The notes: generated by a model not told the origin, from the sequence alone. A stretch of DNA of 64,000 nt from Pomphorhynchus laevis (GCA_012934845.2 WNNJ02000477.1:39399-103398); one strand, 5' to 3'; positions 23,631 through 36,123 are shown, counted from the stretch's first letter. Made by a program: numbers and translations.

Positions 23631-26600
23631 AATCCATAAAAAAGTTCGATTAGTTAAGTGGGGACAATGCAATGAGCTCTAAAGTTTGTTATTTCCAAGT
23701 TGTCATACCTAAACCATCGCAGCTAAGCTGTGAATATCGAAGAACATATTGAAAATAAAATTCAAATGAAAATACTGATGTTTTCTATTTAATCAATGTG
23801 TGATGAGATGTAAAGTCGGAAACCCATGGACGACTTAAAGTTAATTCAATATTATTTTGAATATCTCTATGATTGAAAAAAAGAGTTATAGATATAACCA
23901 ATCCAATGCCATTTAAACCATAATGTGTTACATTATATGCCTATATTTAACGAATGTAAAACTCCTTATATAAGTTTATACACTATGTATTTTACATTAT
24001 TATTTTATTACACATTATGGAAACATTGTATTTTAAAGTTATCGTATGGGACCATTGTACTAAGGAGTTATTGTATGTTATTGTAAAGTAATCGTATGGA
24101 GTCACTATTGTGTTTAGATTCATTTTATCTTCCTAATATAAATTTAGACTGGTTCATTTTTTAATTTTAAATTTTGAAGCAGGATCGATATAAACCTGCT
24201 TCAAAGTTCCAAATTTAAAAGATAGATCATTATCGCTTTTTTCTCAGCATTAATCATTTATTAAATAAAAATTTAAATACTGACAAATGGAGTAAAAATC
24301 TTCGAAATCTTTAAACAATACATTGGATTCCACGATTTTAATCGTTCCAGAAAATATTTTTAAATAGCTTGTATGTATGGTATAAATGTTTGTGAAATCA
24401 TTTAGTATATTAACGCTTAAAATACACTGACAATATCATTCGTGATAATAGTTTTATTTCGTGACGATTGGCAAAAATTAAATGTCATGATATTACAGAA
24501 ATTAATTTATTATTTCAAAAAATGGTTTGAAATACCAAACAATAAAATATAAGAGATCATTATTATTTTTAAGACTACAACTAAAAATATATTATTAATA
24601 TAAGATTTCTATTATTTTATGTACTAATGTGGCAAAATAATTCCATGGTTAACTATAATATTGGTATAATATAGCGCATTAAAATATGCATGAGAAATTT
24701 AAATTAAATGACGTTATATAACCTTAATATTTTGAATGTAAGTCATTGATATAATGTTATTGATGTTGGTTCATTTTTGATACATAAACTGTGCCTTTTC
24801 AACTGTACAGTTTGCTGTGAAAAAAATTAATATTTCCTACGAAGAAAAATTATTTTAAATTAGTGTTTAATCTAAATAATTAAATTAATTCTTATAAAAT
24901 TCATTTAAGATAATTTAATATAACGAATACAATCTATAGGTGATATGTGCCATACTACACATAGCAGTGTGAATAAAAATTAAAATTGACAATTAAATCG
25001 TATGTATTTGCACGTTAGCCGTACCGATCTAAATGACAGAGTTTTTCATATCAATCTGTGTAGTGAAATTTGAATGATGTTATAATAGATGAGACTACGT
25101 ATGCTATAGCGAGTTCTTTAACCAATTAAAATAAAATTTTCGGTTATATTATTATATCAATAATTATATCAAAAATTATATGAAATGTTCGATTTAATAC
25201 CAAATTGGAAATTATATTGTTAATAGCGGATTAGCATTTCTATTATAATGCTCTACTTCATAGTTTGATAATATAAGAAACATTGTTTTAAAATTACTGT
25301 TCGATCCAAAATAATTAAATTGTTTTTAACTATTTCTTTTTATATTCTTACCAAAATATTGCATAACTATTAAATAAATTAATCTCTTATCGTGATATTT
25401 TATATTGTATTTTAATTAAACAACGCAAATATACATTGTGGTGAGTGTTTTCTACAATTGCGATCATACACTACAACTCTGACCTTAAAGACAACTAATA
25501 AAATGTCATTCGGTCAAACAACTTACCTTATTAGTATATGATCTAATTTCACTTAATGCAATAAAATCACTAGTTCGCTAAGGATTACATGATCAGTGTG
25601 GAACATAGTCTATAATTTTTCTATTATATTTACTGTATGCTTCGTGGTTTGATAATATTTGTCTATAATTATTACATGATTTATCTAATTTATTACTACT
25701 AAATCATTCGGCATTTGTTTTTATGATGATAAAAGTTGATGTGATTTACAAATTGAGGATCACATACCCGATAATTTCGGCCTTCTAATATTTAATAAAA
25801 TTTCAATACTTTTAAGCCACGTAATGATGTAAACTGCAACTGAAATATATCTATTATAAAATATTAAAATATATTATATAATAGATATTTTTATATAGCA
25901 TTTAGTATATAATATTGTTGATAAATTTCTTTGAAATGATTGATTACACTTTTAATTCCTTTGGCTTTATAAGTTGTTATATTTAACAACTTATATTTAT
26001 AAGTTGTTATATTTTTGTCCTCTCTGATCTTTTATGTTATGAACATTTGAGAAAGACCAGGTTAGTAAAAATCAAAAAGAATTAATCTATTAGATTGTAT
26101 TGATCACTTCCGGCATCATCAAAATAAAAATCTATAAATTATACTTTACCAATTCTAAATTTTAGCTAATAGTTTCAAATTTTCTAATCTGATTGTTTAA
26201 ATAATAATAAAACTTACAAAAATATTTATAAACTAAAATTTAGATATTTTAAAATATCCAAATTTAAATTTTGATAAAAATTTATCTAAATATTTTAAAT
26301 TTTGATACTCTAAAATTGAAATATTTATATAAATGTAAAAATATGGTAATATTTATAAATTTTCCAACTGTGTTTCCTTTTATCATTACAGGAAGTTACG
26401 GTGTTAAAAGTGAATGACCCCATGTAAAAGATAGTCTTAACCTTTTCGGCAAAATGTTAACTTAACTTTTACATTTATCATCAGTTTCAAGTTTTCTGTT
26501 TTGGTAAATACATCCTGACAGATGACCTTAATAGCTATCGAAACAAAAAACATAAAACTTGATTTTTTACTCACGTGAAGATTCAAATGAATTAAGTTAA

Positions 26601-27180
26601 GAATTTATAACATAAATAAATTTCAGGACAAAAATCTGAGTTTTATTTTTATACTAGAATTTTGCTCGGCAATTGTCTTTAGTAGCTATCTAAGCAAACT
26701 TAATTTTTGTTTAGTAAGTACAGTGATTGTCTCTTAATTCAATCGAGAGAGTATAATATTGCAGATTCTAATACTTTAGCATCGGTTCTAGTTATACAAA
26801 TTTAAATTGGTTCAATTTTGATTTTATAAATATAAAAATGTATGATACGAAGTACACCATATAAAATATATGGTATACTTACTTTATTGTGTGAAAGTTT
26901 TATACATAAAAGCTTGGTATAATTGCTGCAATCACAATTATAAATTATAATTGAAAAATTATAAATAATTGTGTCAAGCAGATATTAATTAATATTATTG
27001 TAGCAGAAGCAACTAAAGCTCCAAACTGACTTTCGTATTAAAAATTATTGATACCACGTGTCATTATTAGAGCTCGTCAGCCGCTTCATACACACACGAA
27101 TTCAATCTACACTGATGCTTTGCTGTTTTAAAATTAACTTTGGTACTTCTTTGTTAAACTGTAAGTTTATTAAAAGTTAT
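23631..27180. other. Long AT-rich stretch, no recognised feature
   Basis: About 3.5 kb with no open frame worth calling and no transposon protein motif. Several short local palindromes occur, for example around 24175 (GAAGCAGGATC..CCTGCTTC) and 25969-26010. It may be intergenic or the intron of a gene whose exons I could not see. Confidence 0.4.
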
Positions 27181-27184
27181 TAAA

Positions 27185-27245
27185 GCTGAATCAAAGTAAA
27201 GTGGATATTTTTGATATTTCGCTAACCACTGTTAGCAAAATGTAT
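27185..27245. repeat. Fold-back F1 family, single partial arm
   Basis: GAATCAAAGTAAAG..TTTTTGATATTTCGCTAACCACTGTTAGC repeats the left arm of the element at 27335-27590 and ends at the hairpin of the central motif. Confidence 0.7.
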
Positions 27246-27334
27246 ATAGGAACGGATATCGTATTCATGATATACATTCGTATTTTCTTATGCTGGTGTA
27301 TCCCCGGTGATTGTTACGTAATGTCTACAGAACT

Positions 27335-27590
27335 TAAATGGATATTTTAAATAGTTGATACTAATCCATTATTGATAAATAATTGTTGAAACTGGATCAA
27401 AGGAAAGACGTTTTTATTTTTGATATTTCGCTAACCACTGTTAGCATCTTCAGATAGTTACATGAGGTAATTTTCTGAAGATGCTAACAGAGGTTATCGA
27501 GATATCAAAAATTTCCACGTTACTTTGACCCAGCTCCAATAATTCTTTATCAATAATGGATCATTATAAACTATTTAAAATTTATTAACA
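27335..27590. repeat. Fold-back repeat F1, copy b (long arms)
   Basis: Arms of about 110 bp run from TTTAAATAGTTGATA.. (about 27350) to ..CTATTTAAA (about 27583). On the minus strand 27421-27453 reads CTGAAGA-T-GCTAAC-AGTG-GTTAGC-GAAAT, a perfect 6-bp hairpin between the core-like strings. The plus partner at about 27475-27505 reads CTGAAGA-T-GCTAAC-AGAG-GTTATC-GAGAT. Confidence 0.85.
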
Positions 27591-27982
27591 GTATTGCACT
27601 AGCCATTTTCCTAGTTATCGAGCAACATCCAAAAACAATTGTTTAACAAAATCCATTCTACTTTTTTTATATTTTTTATTGTAAATTTGATTTAGCTGAT
27701 GCTAGATTAGTAAAATGTTTGTGGTATATTACATTTAAATTACATTTTTATAAGGATTTTTCTTAAATAGCAATGCACCTAATGTGGATATACTTATATT
27801 TTGTCGAAATAAATAGATTAACTCTGTTCAAATTATTTGATTAGAACTGAGTTCAATAGCCCTGGAGCTTATATAATATACTACTATACACAACGCCTTA
27901 AATATCGCCGGTAAGTAAAGATATTATATTGGAAGATATATTTTAAAGAGTTAGTTCATTCGTATTTGATTTAATCGTTTAG

Positions 27983-28020
27983 AGTAAACATCCTATATTA
28001 ATAAATATAGGATGTTTACT
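27983..28020. repeat. Perfect 17-bp hairpin
   Basis: AGTAAACATCCTATATT, loop AATA, AATATAGGATGTTTACT. No family member was seen elsewhere in the window; it lies about 300 bp upstream of the MARVEL-like gene. Confidence 0.92.
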
Positions 28021-28331
28021 ATATTTAATAAATATATATATAAATAAATATATATTAATTATTATGTTTTGTTTATTTTATAATTATATTAAATACGTAG
28101 ACTCAGTTAGCTGATTTAATTAATAAATTAATTCTTTTAAGTTAATAACAATCAAAAGCCATCCACTGAAAAAAAAACACTTAATTTTCAAGTTAACTTT
28201 TTATCAATTGTGTATTAATTAACATCCCCATTTCGACGTACCAATACCAACTCGTTAGCGCTTGATATTTAATCCCGAAGTTACTACGGTAACCTAATTT
28301 TGAAGTATTTCTTTTGAAAGCTAACACGAAA

Positions 28332-28820
28332 ATGGCTGTTAATATCGCCTATATGAAGTCAATAAGAGGAGTTATACATCTTTTGAATATTGTGCTTGGT
28401 TTTGCCTACCTGCTTTGCTTTGCAGTAATACTCCACTATTCTTCTAACAGGATAAGCTTGATAACAATTTTGCTAAGCTATGGAACTGTTATATCAATGA
28501 CAATATGCGACGTGTATCTTTTTATCTGTTGTCTGATGTGTTATCCTGTGCATGATGAAGACGAGTTTATAAACGTTGCTACGGGATGCCGTCTATTTTG
28601 GTTAATTTTAATCCACGTTTGCTTAGCATTACATATTTACTGGTGTGCACATAAATGTTCAAATGTTCATTATGCAAAAATTTGTGTGCTAGCGTGTTTA
28701 CTTATTTGTGGATACTGTGATACAGTAAGAGCATGCTGTTTTACTGACCCAAAAAGTGGTACTTCTCGGGAGCGAATGACATCGACGTTTAGCCCAAGTA
28801 CAAACCAAACATCAAGCTAG
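28332..28820 (+). CDS. Four-helix MARVEL-like membrane protein
   Basis: A 162-residue protein in one exon, start chosen at the first ATG (28332). It has four hydrophobic segments at about residues 12-34, 42-70, 86-106 and 112-136, with short loops and a Ser/Thr-rich cytoplasmic tail (TSTFSPSTNQTSS). The N-terminus NIAYMKSIRGVIHLLNIVLGF resembles the start of MARVEL-domain proteins (a short cytosolic lead, then R-G-I-x-K/H-LxxIVLGF), a family acting in membrane apposition and vesicle traffic. An acidic loop (HDEDEF) joins helices 2 and 3, and several Cys lie in or near the membrane. It has no frameshift or stop despite its repeat-rich surroundings. The MARVEL assignment rests on topology and the first helix only. 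A 60-codon frame just downstream (28909-29091) is of unknown status. Confidence 0.55.
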   Translation: MAVNIAYMKSIRGVIHLLNIVLGFAYLLCFAVILHYSSNRISLITILLSYGTVISMTICDVYLFICCLMCYPVHDEDEFINVATGCRLFWLILIHVCLALHIYWCAHKCSNVHYAKICVLACLLICGYCDTVRACCFTDPKSGTSRERMTSTFSPSTNQTSS

Positions 28821-29091
28821 ACATTTACCGTAAATAACAGTTGTTAAATTTTATGAAATAATAGAGGCTTTTTTGTTACGGATTTAATTTTATTGCCAGG
28901 CATGACATTTGTTATCATTAATTTTTGCAATTTGTCTGGGGTTTAAATATTTCGTCTTAGGCGATGCGTTTAAAACAGCTCGCTTGAAAGATAGCCAATG
29001 GTTGATCTCGCTATATTTGGATAAAACAAATATCAATCCTTGCTGCGGAAACACTCTGGTCATATGTAAGTTAGCTTTCCTCTGTTATTAA

Positions 29092-29936
29092 GAATTGCGA
29101 TGTCTGAAGTAACCTAAATCGTAGACTGCATCCACGATCAGACATCCAAGCATGTAGGGACACAATAACTTAATATTTTGTCAAGAAAATTTGATTTTAA
29201 ATATTTCGTCATGTTACTGGTTTCCAAATTAAGCTATTACTTCTCAAATTTAGATGTTACATAAGTATTTTTCAAGAAAATATCATCTAAATGTCCTAGA
29301 TGACATTGTGGTACCATCAATGATAAATTTCCATGCATTTCCAGTTATGTATTGAAATTTAATGCATTCCTTTTATATACATTAAATTGTTTCGCGATAT
29401 AATGGCATGATTAGAAGACAAAAATCGTTATTATAATGTTTTTATCATATTATTCTTATAACTAAATTAGTTATCTATACAATTTTAAACTTCGATTCTT
29501 CGGTCCATATAAACTGTGGTAAAATTTGTAAAAAATATGTCGATTTTATTTTGATTTTATTTTATGATTAATTATCTGCACATAAATTGGAAATACAATC
29601 AGCTATATGCATCGTATAATGATCATCAGCAACATTAGTCACAAAATTATTATAATGATTAATAAAAACCATTGATATCTTAATGTTTTAGTTATACATT
29701 ACACCCATGAATTGCTATAGTAACATATATCAAATATTAAGCTGTTACTATATCGATTTTCGCTATTCTCTCTGTTCTATTTAATTATTTCGATTGAATA
29801 GTTTATGCTAAATTTGTCGGCTCGTTTCATCAAGTATCGTTCAATTATCTTTTATAATTATTTAAACGGCATTGTTTAAAGAAACTTCAATATAACAACA
29901 TAATGTCAATTAGAGTAAAAAATATATAAGTACATA
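29092..29936. other. AT-rich spacer, no recognised feature
   Basis: No coding or repeat family signal was recognised between the MARVEL-like gene and the LINE insertion. Confidence 0.4.
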
Positions 29937-30346
29937 TAAATTATAATGTGGGCTTTGAAAAGGGCCCATCATCTGTAATTGAAAGGGAAAACTCAAGTGC
30001 GCCTCTGGGGCACTTGGGTTATCTCGGGATTAGTCTTCTTCTCTAGAGGACGTCACCCAAAGCAAATGCTAAGGTTTCTTCAGCTGCTCATCTCTCGTTT
30101 ACCCAGCATAGTCCGCCTTGATTGGACTCTTCTGGGGGGTGAAAGACTCGGGTGGTTTAGTCGAAAGGCGGCTTGTTGGATTGGTTGTAGGGCTCATATC
30201 CCACCGGACCTGAGGCCATAATGAGGAGGAAGAGAACAAAGGAAGAGGAATTAAGTTTTTTTTTCGGACATTTATTGTTTTTCTTTTTTGTAACTAACTT
30301 ACGTATTATTTATTTTAATAAAATCCTTATTATTAAATTATAATGT
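29937..30346 (+). mobile_element. Short Jockey/I-group LINE insertion with 13-bp target duplication
   Basis: TAAATTATAATGT stands at 29937-29949 and again at 30334-30346. Between them lies the last part of the same LINE as at 53.7-58.1 kb: a frame 29979-30221 reads KGKTQVRLWGTWVISGL, SRGRHPKQMLRFLQLLISRL and KAACWIGC, then a 3' untranslated region ending AAAATCCTTATTAT. The intact target duplication and the 5' truncation are the mark of target-primed reverse transcription. The open frame suggests a fairly young insertion. Confidence 0.9.
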
Positions 30347-31870
30347 ACTTCGTTTGAATACGCCATATGATTGCAGAGTATTCGATTAATATATGATATC
30401 AATTGAGATACCAAAATTTATAATTAGGAGATTAGACATAATTAAAATAGCATAATAAATATAAAATTTATTAAACATAATTAAAATAGCATTTTAAATT
30501 GAAACATAGTAAAAAGTCGAGCATCATACGGCTTGTATGCGCTCGACGGCATGTATCCTGTTAAAGTGTAATAGTTTAATGAATAGTAATTAATATTAAA
30601 TAGTAACTAATTGTTAATTTTTAATTAATCATAATTAATATTGAATTAACTATGTAAATTCAATATTAAGTTATATTGAATTAGCATATTATTAATATAA
30701 TTAATAGTAAAATTATATGAATTTGGCAATATTAACATTTATGATTTTCAAGTTGCTATTTTTACAATTGATATGATAATTGAACATAAATGAAAAAGGC
30801 AATATAACATGTACGCATTTACACTTTTATTATACTCACTGAACCATTTTAATTTCTTCATTTTGTCAAAATTAAATAATAGTTTTATCAAATTTTATCA
30901 AATTAAGATTATCTAATCTTAAAATTTGATAAAACTGGTATATTAATTTTATCGTTATTTGTTATAATTTTGTAGATGTAATTTAGTTCACATAATATAA
31001 GGTATACTGGATATTTGTGGTTTTAAGTTTACCTTTAATTTTGTTTAAATAATGGACTTTCTTATGTTGCAAATGTAAAATAACATGAATTTGTAGTGTC
31101 AGTACACTTATCGTGATTTATCGTAATAATTAATATAAGACCAGTTAAGTCGTATCGTATATAAAAATTTTAGGTTGTTGTAAAAAACATTTTCATTCTT
31201 TTAAAAATGATCATGTCATTTATTAAATTTGATCAGGTCCCGATATTTATTAGGACTCGAAAGACTATAATATCATATTCTTAAAACAATAATTTTAAAA
31301 CAATATTAATTGCCATAAAATCGTAAAATCACCGAGTTTATTTCACCGTATATTATTAATCCATGTAATTATTCGTAACATCTTTGTGACGCCATCGCTT
31401 CTAATCACTGGCGAAAGTAAAGCATAACTTTTTGACGTTTCGGCCGTCAAAATAATATATATTATGAGATATATATTATATATAAACGCTCTAATATATA
31501 ATAATATAATATATAATATATAATATAATATATAATATAAAATCCATCCGATCCATTGTAACATTAATCCTTAAACTTAATATAATTATATTTATAATTA
31601 ATTAATATAATTATATTTATAGTAAAACTTTATGTGACGCCACCACTTATCACATGTCATCAAAATATATAACTTGAATCAAATTGTAAAGTACATAATT
31701 GGTCTTCGGGAATCGCTAGAAAGTACATTACATGTATAAACATTCAATATGATAAAGTTACACATGCAATCATTATATATATTGTTATTGCGAAAAATCG
31801 TTTGAAACTGTGGTCCAGGAGTCAAAGTTGGATACGATTGATTATATATACTGATTATTTATATTGATTC
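30347..31870. other. AT-rich spacer with a TA-rich microsatellite
   Basis: No genes seen. About 31446-31542 is a degenerate (TATAA)n run. The small minus frame over it (31343-31564) is a by-product. Confidence 0.45.
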
Positions 31871-31876
31871 ATATAT

Positions 31877-31975
31877 TTACTCAACGATCAGCATACTATT
31901 CGTCACTACTAGACATCAGTGATGACCGGCAGTGCTCATCAGTAGTATGAGCCATCTCGATGACGTTTCGGTTGC
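31877..31975. repeat. Direct repeat V, copy 1
   Basis: Starts ACGATCAGCATACTATTCGT and runs to GCCATCTCGATGACGTTTC. It is about 88 percent identical to 32252-32345. The two copies flank about 275 bp of unrecognised sequence. Confidence 0.8.
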
Positions 31976-32251
31976 CTGCGTGACTTTTGAAAAAGAGCAT
32001 TTCCGATAAATATCTTAAGTTCCAACGGCAAAAAGCTCGTAAACTAGGAACTTGCTTATCAGACCATCTCTATCCATATCAGGCTATTCATTTGTTGCTG
32101 CATCGCGTAATTTGTTGGATCCTTCAAAGGATTCGGCATGTGTATCATTGAGATTGCATCAAAGATGCTTGATAACAACGATCCAGGATTCCATTTTGGA
32201 ATACGGCAATATGTTTAAAGCTGCTGTCGGTACTTAACTGGGCTAGACCCA

Positions 32252-32345
32252 ACGATCAGCATACTATTCGTCACCACTAGACGTCAGAGATGACCGGCAG
32301 CGCTAATCAATCGTACGAGCCATCTCAATGACGTTTCAATGTTTT
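32252..32345. repeat. Direct repeat V, copy 2
   Basis: Partner of 31877-31975, followed within 20 bases by dispersed repeat U at about 32360. V and U may therefore be parts of one longer element. Confidence 0.8.
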
Positions 32346-32359
32346 TTTTAAAGTCACAC

Positions 32360-32460
32360 AGGCAGCCGACGTGAAAGGGCTACAACGTGAAACGTAGGAA
32401 TTGAATCAGTAGCTGATGAGGTCAACCATTACTGAAATGTAGCGTACTGCTGTGTTATAG
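32360..32460 (+). repeat. Dispersed repeat U, plus copy
   Basis: CAACGTGAAACGTAGG..ATCAGTAGCTGATGAGGTC..ACTGAAATGTAGCGTACTGCTGTG matches the units at 15310 (minus), 38970 and 45030. Confidence 0.7.
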
Positions 32461-33254
32461 ACGTGATGTATTATTTAAAAAATTATTCTGTAGGCAAACT
32501 CTTACATCAAAAAAAATCAAAGATACTGTTTTCTGTTCTTAGTTTCTCTAAATTACTATATGTAAAAATGATTAACATTTTTATAAAAAATAATTTTATT
32601 ATATCTATATTTGCTACAAGATGTAAAACAGGCATATGTGCTGAAAAACGGAATATTATTTTAACCCTACCCTATACCCAATATAAAACATTTACCGTTA
32701 CCCAATATAATAACGGTAATTTTATATTCTTTATAAAAATATAAAACATTTTTCTTTTCTTTGTTTATTTCGCGTGAGAGAGTCTTTAAAATTCAGTGTT
32801 TTATGAAAGATTCTTAGAATTCCCGCTAGTAACGGAAATAGCTAATAATACAATACCGTATACCAAAAATACAGAAATGCTTTTTCCATAGCTCACCTTC
32901 TGCGATTAGCGGCTTTATATTTTTATGTAAAATTAGAGATAGCTTTTTCGTGGGATAACCTTATATTGTATTTAATATTTCAGTATTTATAATTAACATA
33001 AAATGTCATATTATTTTAGAAATATCAAAATGTCAATAATGACAATTTAACGCCAAAATAATATTCGTGATATTCCTTGTCTTGTATTTATTTACTATTG
33101 CAAGAGTTCATCTAAAACAATTTTTTTCATACGTAAACCGAAATGTATATTTTACTGTAAACTATTAAATAAAAATATTAGCTTTTTATTAAAATAAAAA
33201 GCTTATGCATTCATGGTTACACACATTATTAGCACATACTATTAATACATTAAT

Positions 33255-33725
33255 TAATTGTAATCATATAAGCCAGATGCGGAAGAACAACGAAGAGCAC
33301 CGCTGGATGCCGTTTCGTCATCACTATAACTCTTCAGTACCAGTTCCCTCCCACTGCTGGATGCAGAGGAGGACTAGCAGACGGCTCTATCAAAGAATCA
33401 CGTGAATTATGCACTAGAAAACATCTAGTGACATCATCATTGAGTGCTGAATTAGCACTACCGCTTCACCAAATAGGATCATTAACACAAAAGCACTGGC
33501 AAATGCCTTAGCAAGGTATCTATATATCGGCTTACTTCTACTATGAAGAATAATTTCTTAAATGATACAATTCCGCGTGAATTTTTTGTAATCATATAAG
33601 CCAGACGCGGAAGAATAACGAATAATCATTCACATGATTCTTTGATAGAGCCGTCTGCTAGTCATCCTCTGCATCCAGCAGTTGGAGGGAACTGGCACTG
33701 AAGAGTCATAGTGATGACGAAACGG
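33255..33725. repeat. Composite fold-back repeat W, copy a
   Basis: Left arm from AAGCCAGATGCGGAAGAACAACGA through CCCACTGCTGGATGCAGAGGAGGA. The inverted right arm ends at about 33725, with a further AAGCCAGACGCGGAAGAA start at about 33600. A central segment (TGAGTGCTGAATTAGCACTACCGC..) follows the left arm. The same family lies at 47115-47840. No protein is encoded; the family is unknown, probably non-autonomous. Confidence 0.75.
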
Positions 33726-34803
33726 CAGCTTTATTACTCTTCTAATAACTTCAAAATTGGAAGAACTAGTTTATGTATTGAACGCGTACACTATTAGTAA
33801 CGTACTTACTGGTATTAGCGAACTTAATTGGACGAATAAATTATCAAGATGATTTTACTAAAAAATATAAATTCAATCCGCTATTTTAAAAATATTAATT
33901 TTCGTTGTTTCTCATATTAATGTCCCGGTAAATACTAATGGATACTACGATTTGTGGTATGACTTTTGTTAATATCGGAATAAAATTATGAATTTTACAT
34001 TAGATTAAACTTGTGTATTTAAAATACATTTTAAATGTTAAAAATTGGATTAAAATTATAAAAGTTTGATGAAAATAAGTTTAAATGAACGTAAGATGAA
34101 ATTACGATGACGTTATAGACAATGCCTTTATGTTGCTAATATAACACTAGAAAAAGGCAAAAAGGTTTTTTACTGTTTTATATGGAGAAGTATAAAAATC
34201 CTCTCTCTATTTCAAATACAACGATTTTTGTTTGAATTGTTCATTTATCTTATCTGCATTCGGTTTATTGTGTACTTAGAGTCTCAAGATCACGGTTTGA
34301 CATTCATAAATTCTACATTTTGCAAAAGTCATTCAATATGGGTGCTATATTATTTAAAAATAAATAGCTGTTGCAAGAATTGAATGCACTATCGTATGCT
34401 GCTTTCTTTCGGGCTTGATTTATTGCTTTCGTGCAATGCATAGCTGTTGCCATGCAAACTGTGGTCTAAGCAAGTAATTGTTTTACATTCTATTTCTCTT
34501 ACTGCTGGCTGTCTGTATATTTATCTCTCTCGTAGAAGATGACTCTATCTTGTATATGAATATTTTACATTATAGACTGAAACAAAGTACGCTCACAGCA
34601 TTTTGTGAAATAGAGTTTTTCATTTTGTGAAATAAATTTTTTTAATTTTGTGAAATAGTTGTCTCCACGTTTTTTTCAAAAAGCGAAAATAGACGTTTGT
34701 ATTTTACAGGTTCTGTGTGGATAACGCTACAGCAACCATATCTAAATATTCCTGATAACATTTCGTTTTACTTTCAGATTCTGTTATTCTGCAGGGTGTT
34801 TCA
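33726..34803. other. Upstream region of the PDI-like gene
   Basis: AT-rich, no repeat family recognised. CGTTTTACTTTCAG at about 34775 looks like a splice acceptor 25 bases before the ATG, so a 5' untranslated intron is possible. No TATA box could be assigned. Confidence 0.35.
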
Positions 34804-36123
34804 ATGGCGAAGCTCGCAGTTCTATTGATTTTGTTTAACGTGTTTTCGGCCACAATGTCAAGCGACACGGATATGTACTCAAGTGAGGACAGTATCAAAA
34901 TGTTTATGGCAGCCGAATTTCAGCAGCGGGTTATCGCCAAAGGTGAAGTATGGCTGATAAAATTCTACTCTAAGCAATGTGGCCATTGCGTGTCAATGGC
35001 TCCAGTGTTTAAAGAAGCTGCCAAGGCATTAAAGGGTATCGTTAATGTTGGTGCTGTTGACATTACAGCGAATCCGAAATTATCATCAGAATATGCATCA
35101 GAAGGAGTACCTACTATTCTACTGTTTAATCTATACGACGGTAAACCTAAGGAATACAATGGACCAAGAAAATCCTTAAATATAGTACGTTTCATATTGA
35201 ACTCATTTGATGAAATGGTTAAGCAACGATTGGGTATAAAAGATGATGATGTGAAGAAAGAGAAGCGGTCAGAAGATGGCGAAGATAAACTGGATGGCAC
35301 GGTAATAAATTTGACTGATGATAATTTCGATTCTGAACTTGAAAAGCATAATGATAAATTCTGGCTAGTTGAATTTTTCGCTCCTTGGTGCGGGCACTGT
35401 AAAAGTCTAGCGCCAGAATGGACAAAAGCAGCAAAATTCCTTAAGGGAAAAGCTATTCTAGCGGCAGTTGATGCTACAGTTCATAATAAGCTATCATCCA
35501 GATTTGCTATTCAAGGATTTCCGACGATTAAAGCATTCTTACCCAACAAGCATTTAAGCCCGGTAGATTATGATGGGCCAAGAGACGCTTCCGGTATAGC
35601 TCAATGGGTTCGCAATCACATGGAAGATGTATTACCAGCTCCAAAGGTTGTTGAGCTAATTTCACAAAAGGTATTCGATGAAGCAACTAGCAATGCGATT
35701 TGTGTGGTTGCATTCTTACCTCATTTGTTGGACTGTCAGTCAAAATGTAGAAATAAGTATTTGAATCTAATGCAGGAATTAGCCGTTGAATTTAAAAGAA
35801 ATCAATGGGGATGGTTATGGACCGAAGGAATGATGCTTACAGATTTTGAAGAGATGATTGGTGTCGGTGGATTCGGTTATCCTGCTATGGTGGTATTAAA
35901 TTCAAAAAAGAAAATCTATGCAATTTTGAAAGGAGCATTTACCAAGCAAGGTATCGATAGTTTTCTAAAAGAAATATCTTCTGGCCGTGCATCGACTATA
36001 CCTCTTTTAAAAGAATTTCCGAAATTCAATACAACGGAACCATGGGACGGTAAAGACTTTGAATACAGTGAAGAATATGACGAGATAGAGACTGACGATA
36101 CACCGACAAAAGTTGAATTGTAA
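34804..36123 (+). CDS. Protein disulfide isomerase of the PDIA6/P5 type, intronless copy
   Basis: Thiol-disulfide oxidoreductase of the ER lumen that forms and rearranges disulfides in secreted proteins. 439 residues, the normal length for P5. A hydrophobic signal peptide (MAKLAVLLILFNVFSA) is followed by thioredoxin domain a (CGHC at residues 59-62, cis-Pro in GVPTILLF), domain a' (FFAPWCGHC, CGHC at 196-199, GFPTIKAF), and a redox-inactive third domain with the family blocks WGWLWTEG and GGFGYPAM. It ends in an acidic tail and KVEL, an ER-retrieval variant of KDEL. The Trp that normally precedes the first active-site Cys is Gln here (SKQCGHC), so site 1 may differ in redox behaviour. The gene is uninterrupted although animal PDIA6 genes usually have introns, suggesting a retrocopy kept under selection. 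An ATTAAA at about 36190 could serve for polyadenylation. Confidence 0.93.
   Translation: MAKLAVLLILFNVFSATMSSDTDMYSSEDSIKMFMAAEFQQRVIAKGEVWLIKFYSKQCGHCVSMAPVFKEAAKALKGIVNVGAVDITANPKLSSEYASEGVPTILLFNLYDGKPKEYNGPRKSLNIVRFILNSFDEMVKQRLGIKDDDVKKEKRSEDGEDKLDGTVINLTDDNFDSELEKHNDKFWLVEFFAPWCGHCKSLAPEWTKAAKFLKGKAILAAVDATVHNKLSSRFAIQGFPTIKAFLPNKHLSPVDYDGPRDASGIAQWVRNHMEDVLPAPKVVELISQKVFDEATSNAICVVAFLPHLLDCQSKCRNKYLNLMQELAVEFKRNQWGWLWTEGMMLTDFEEMIGVGGFGYPAMVVLNSKKKIYAILKGAFTKQGIDSFLKEISSGRASTIPLLKEFPKFNTTEPWDGKDFEYSEEYDEIETDDTPTKVEL

Noticed and set aside
29937-30346. LINE copy as a source of an expressed short protein (29979-30221)
   Set aside because: The frame is simply the undamaged end of LINE ORF2, without its own start context.
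31877-31975. Hammerhead-like CTGATGAG..CGAA on the minus strand of repeat V
   Set aside because: CATACTA pairs directly with TAGTATG around it, leaving no room for a third helix, and the second copy (32252) has lost the CTGATGAG string.
32463-32744. A 93-codon plus frame
   Set aside because: Lys/Ile/Phe/Asn-rich as expected by chance; no motif, no conservation argument.
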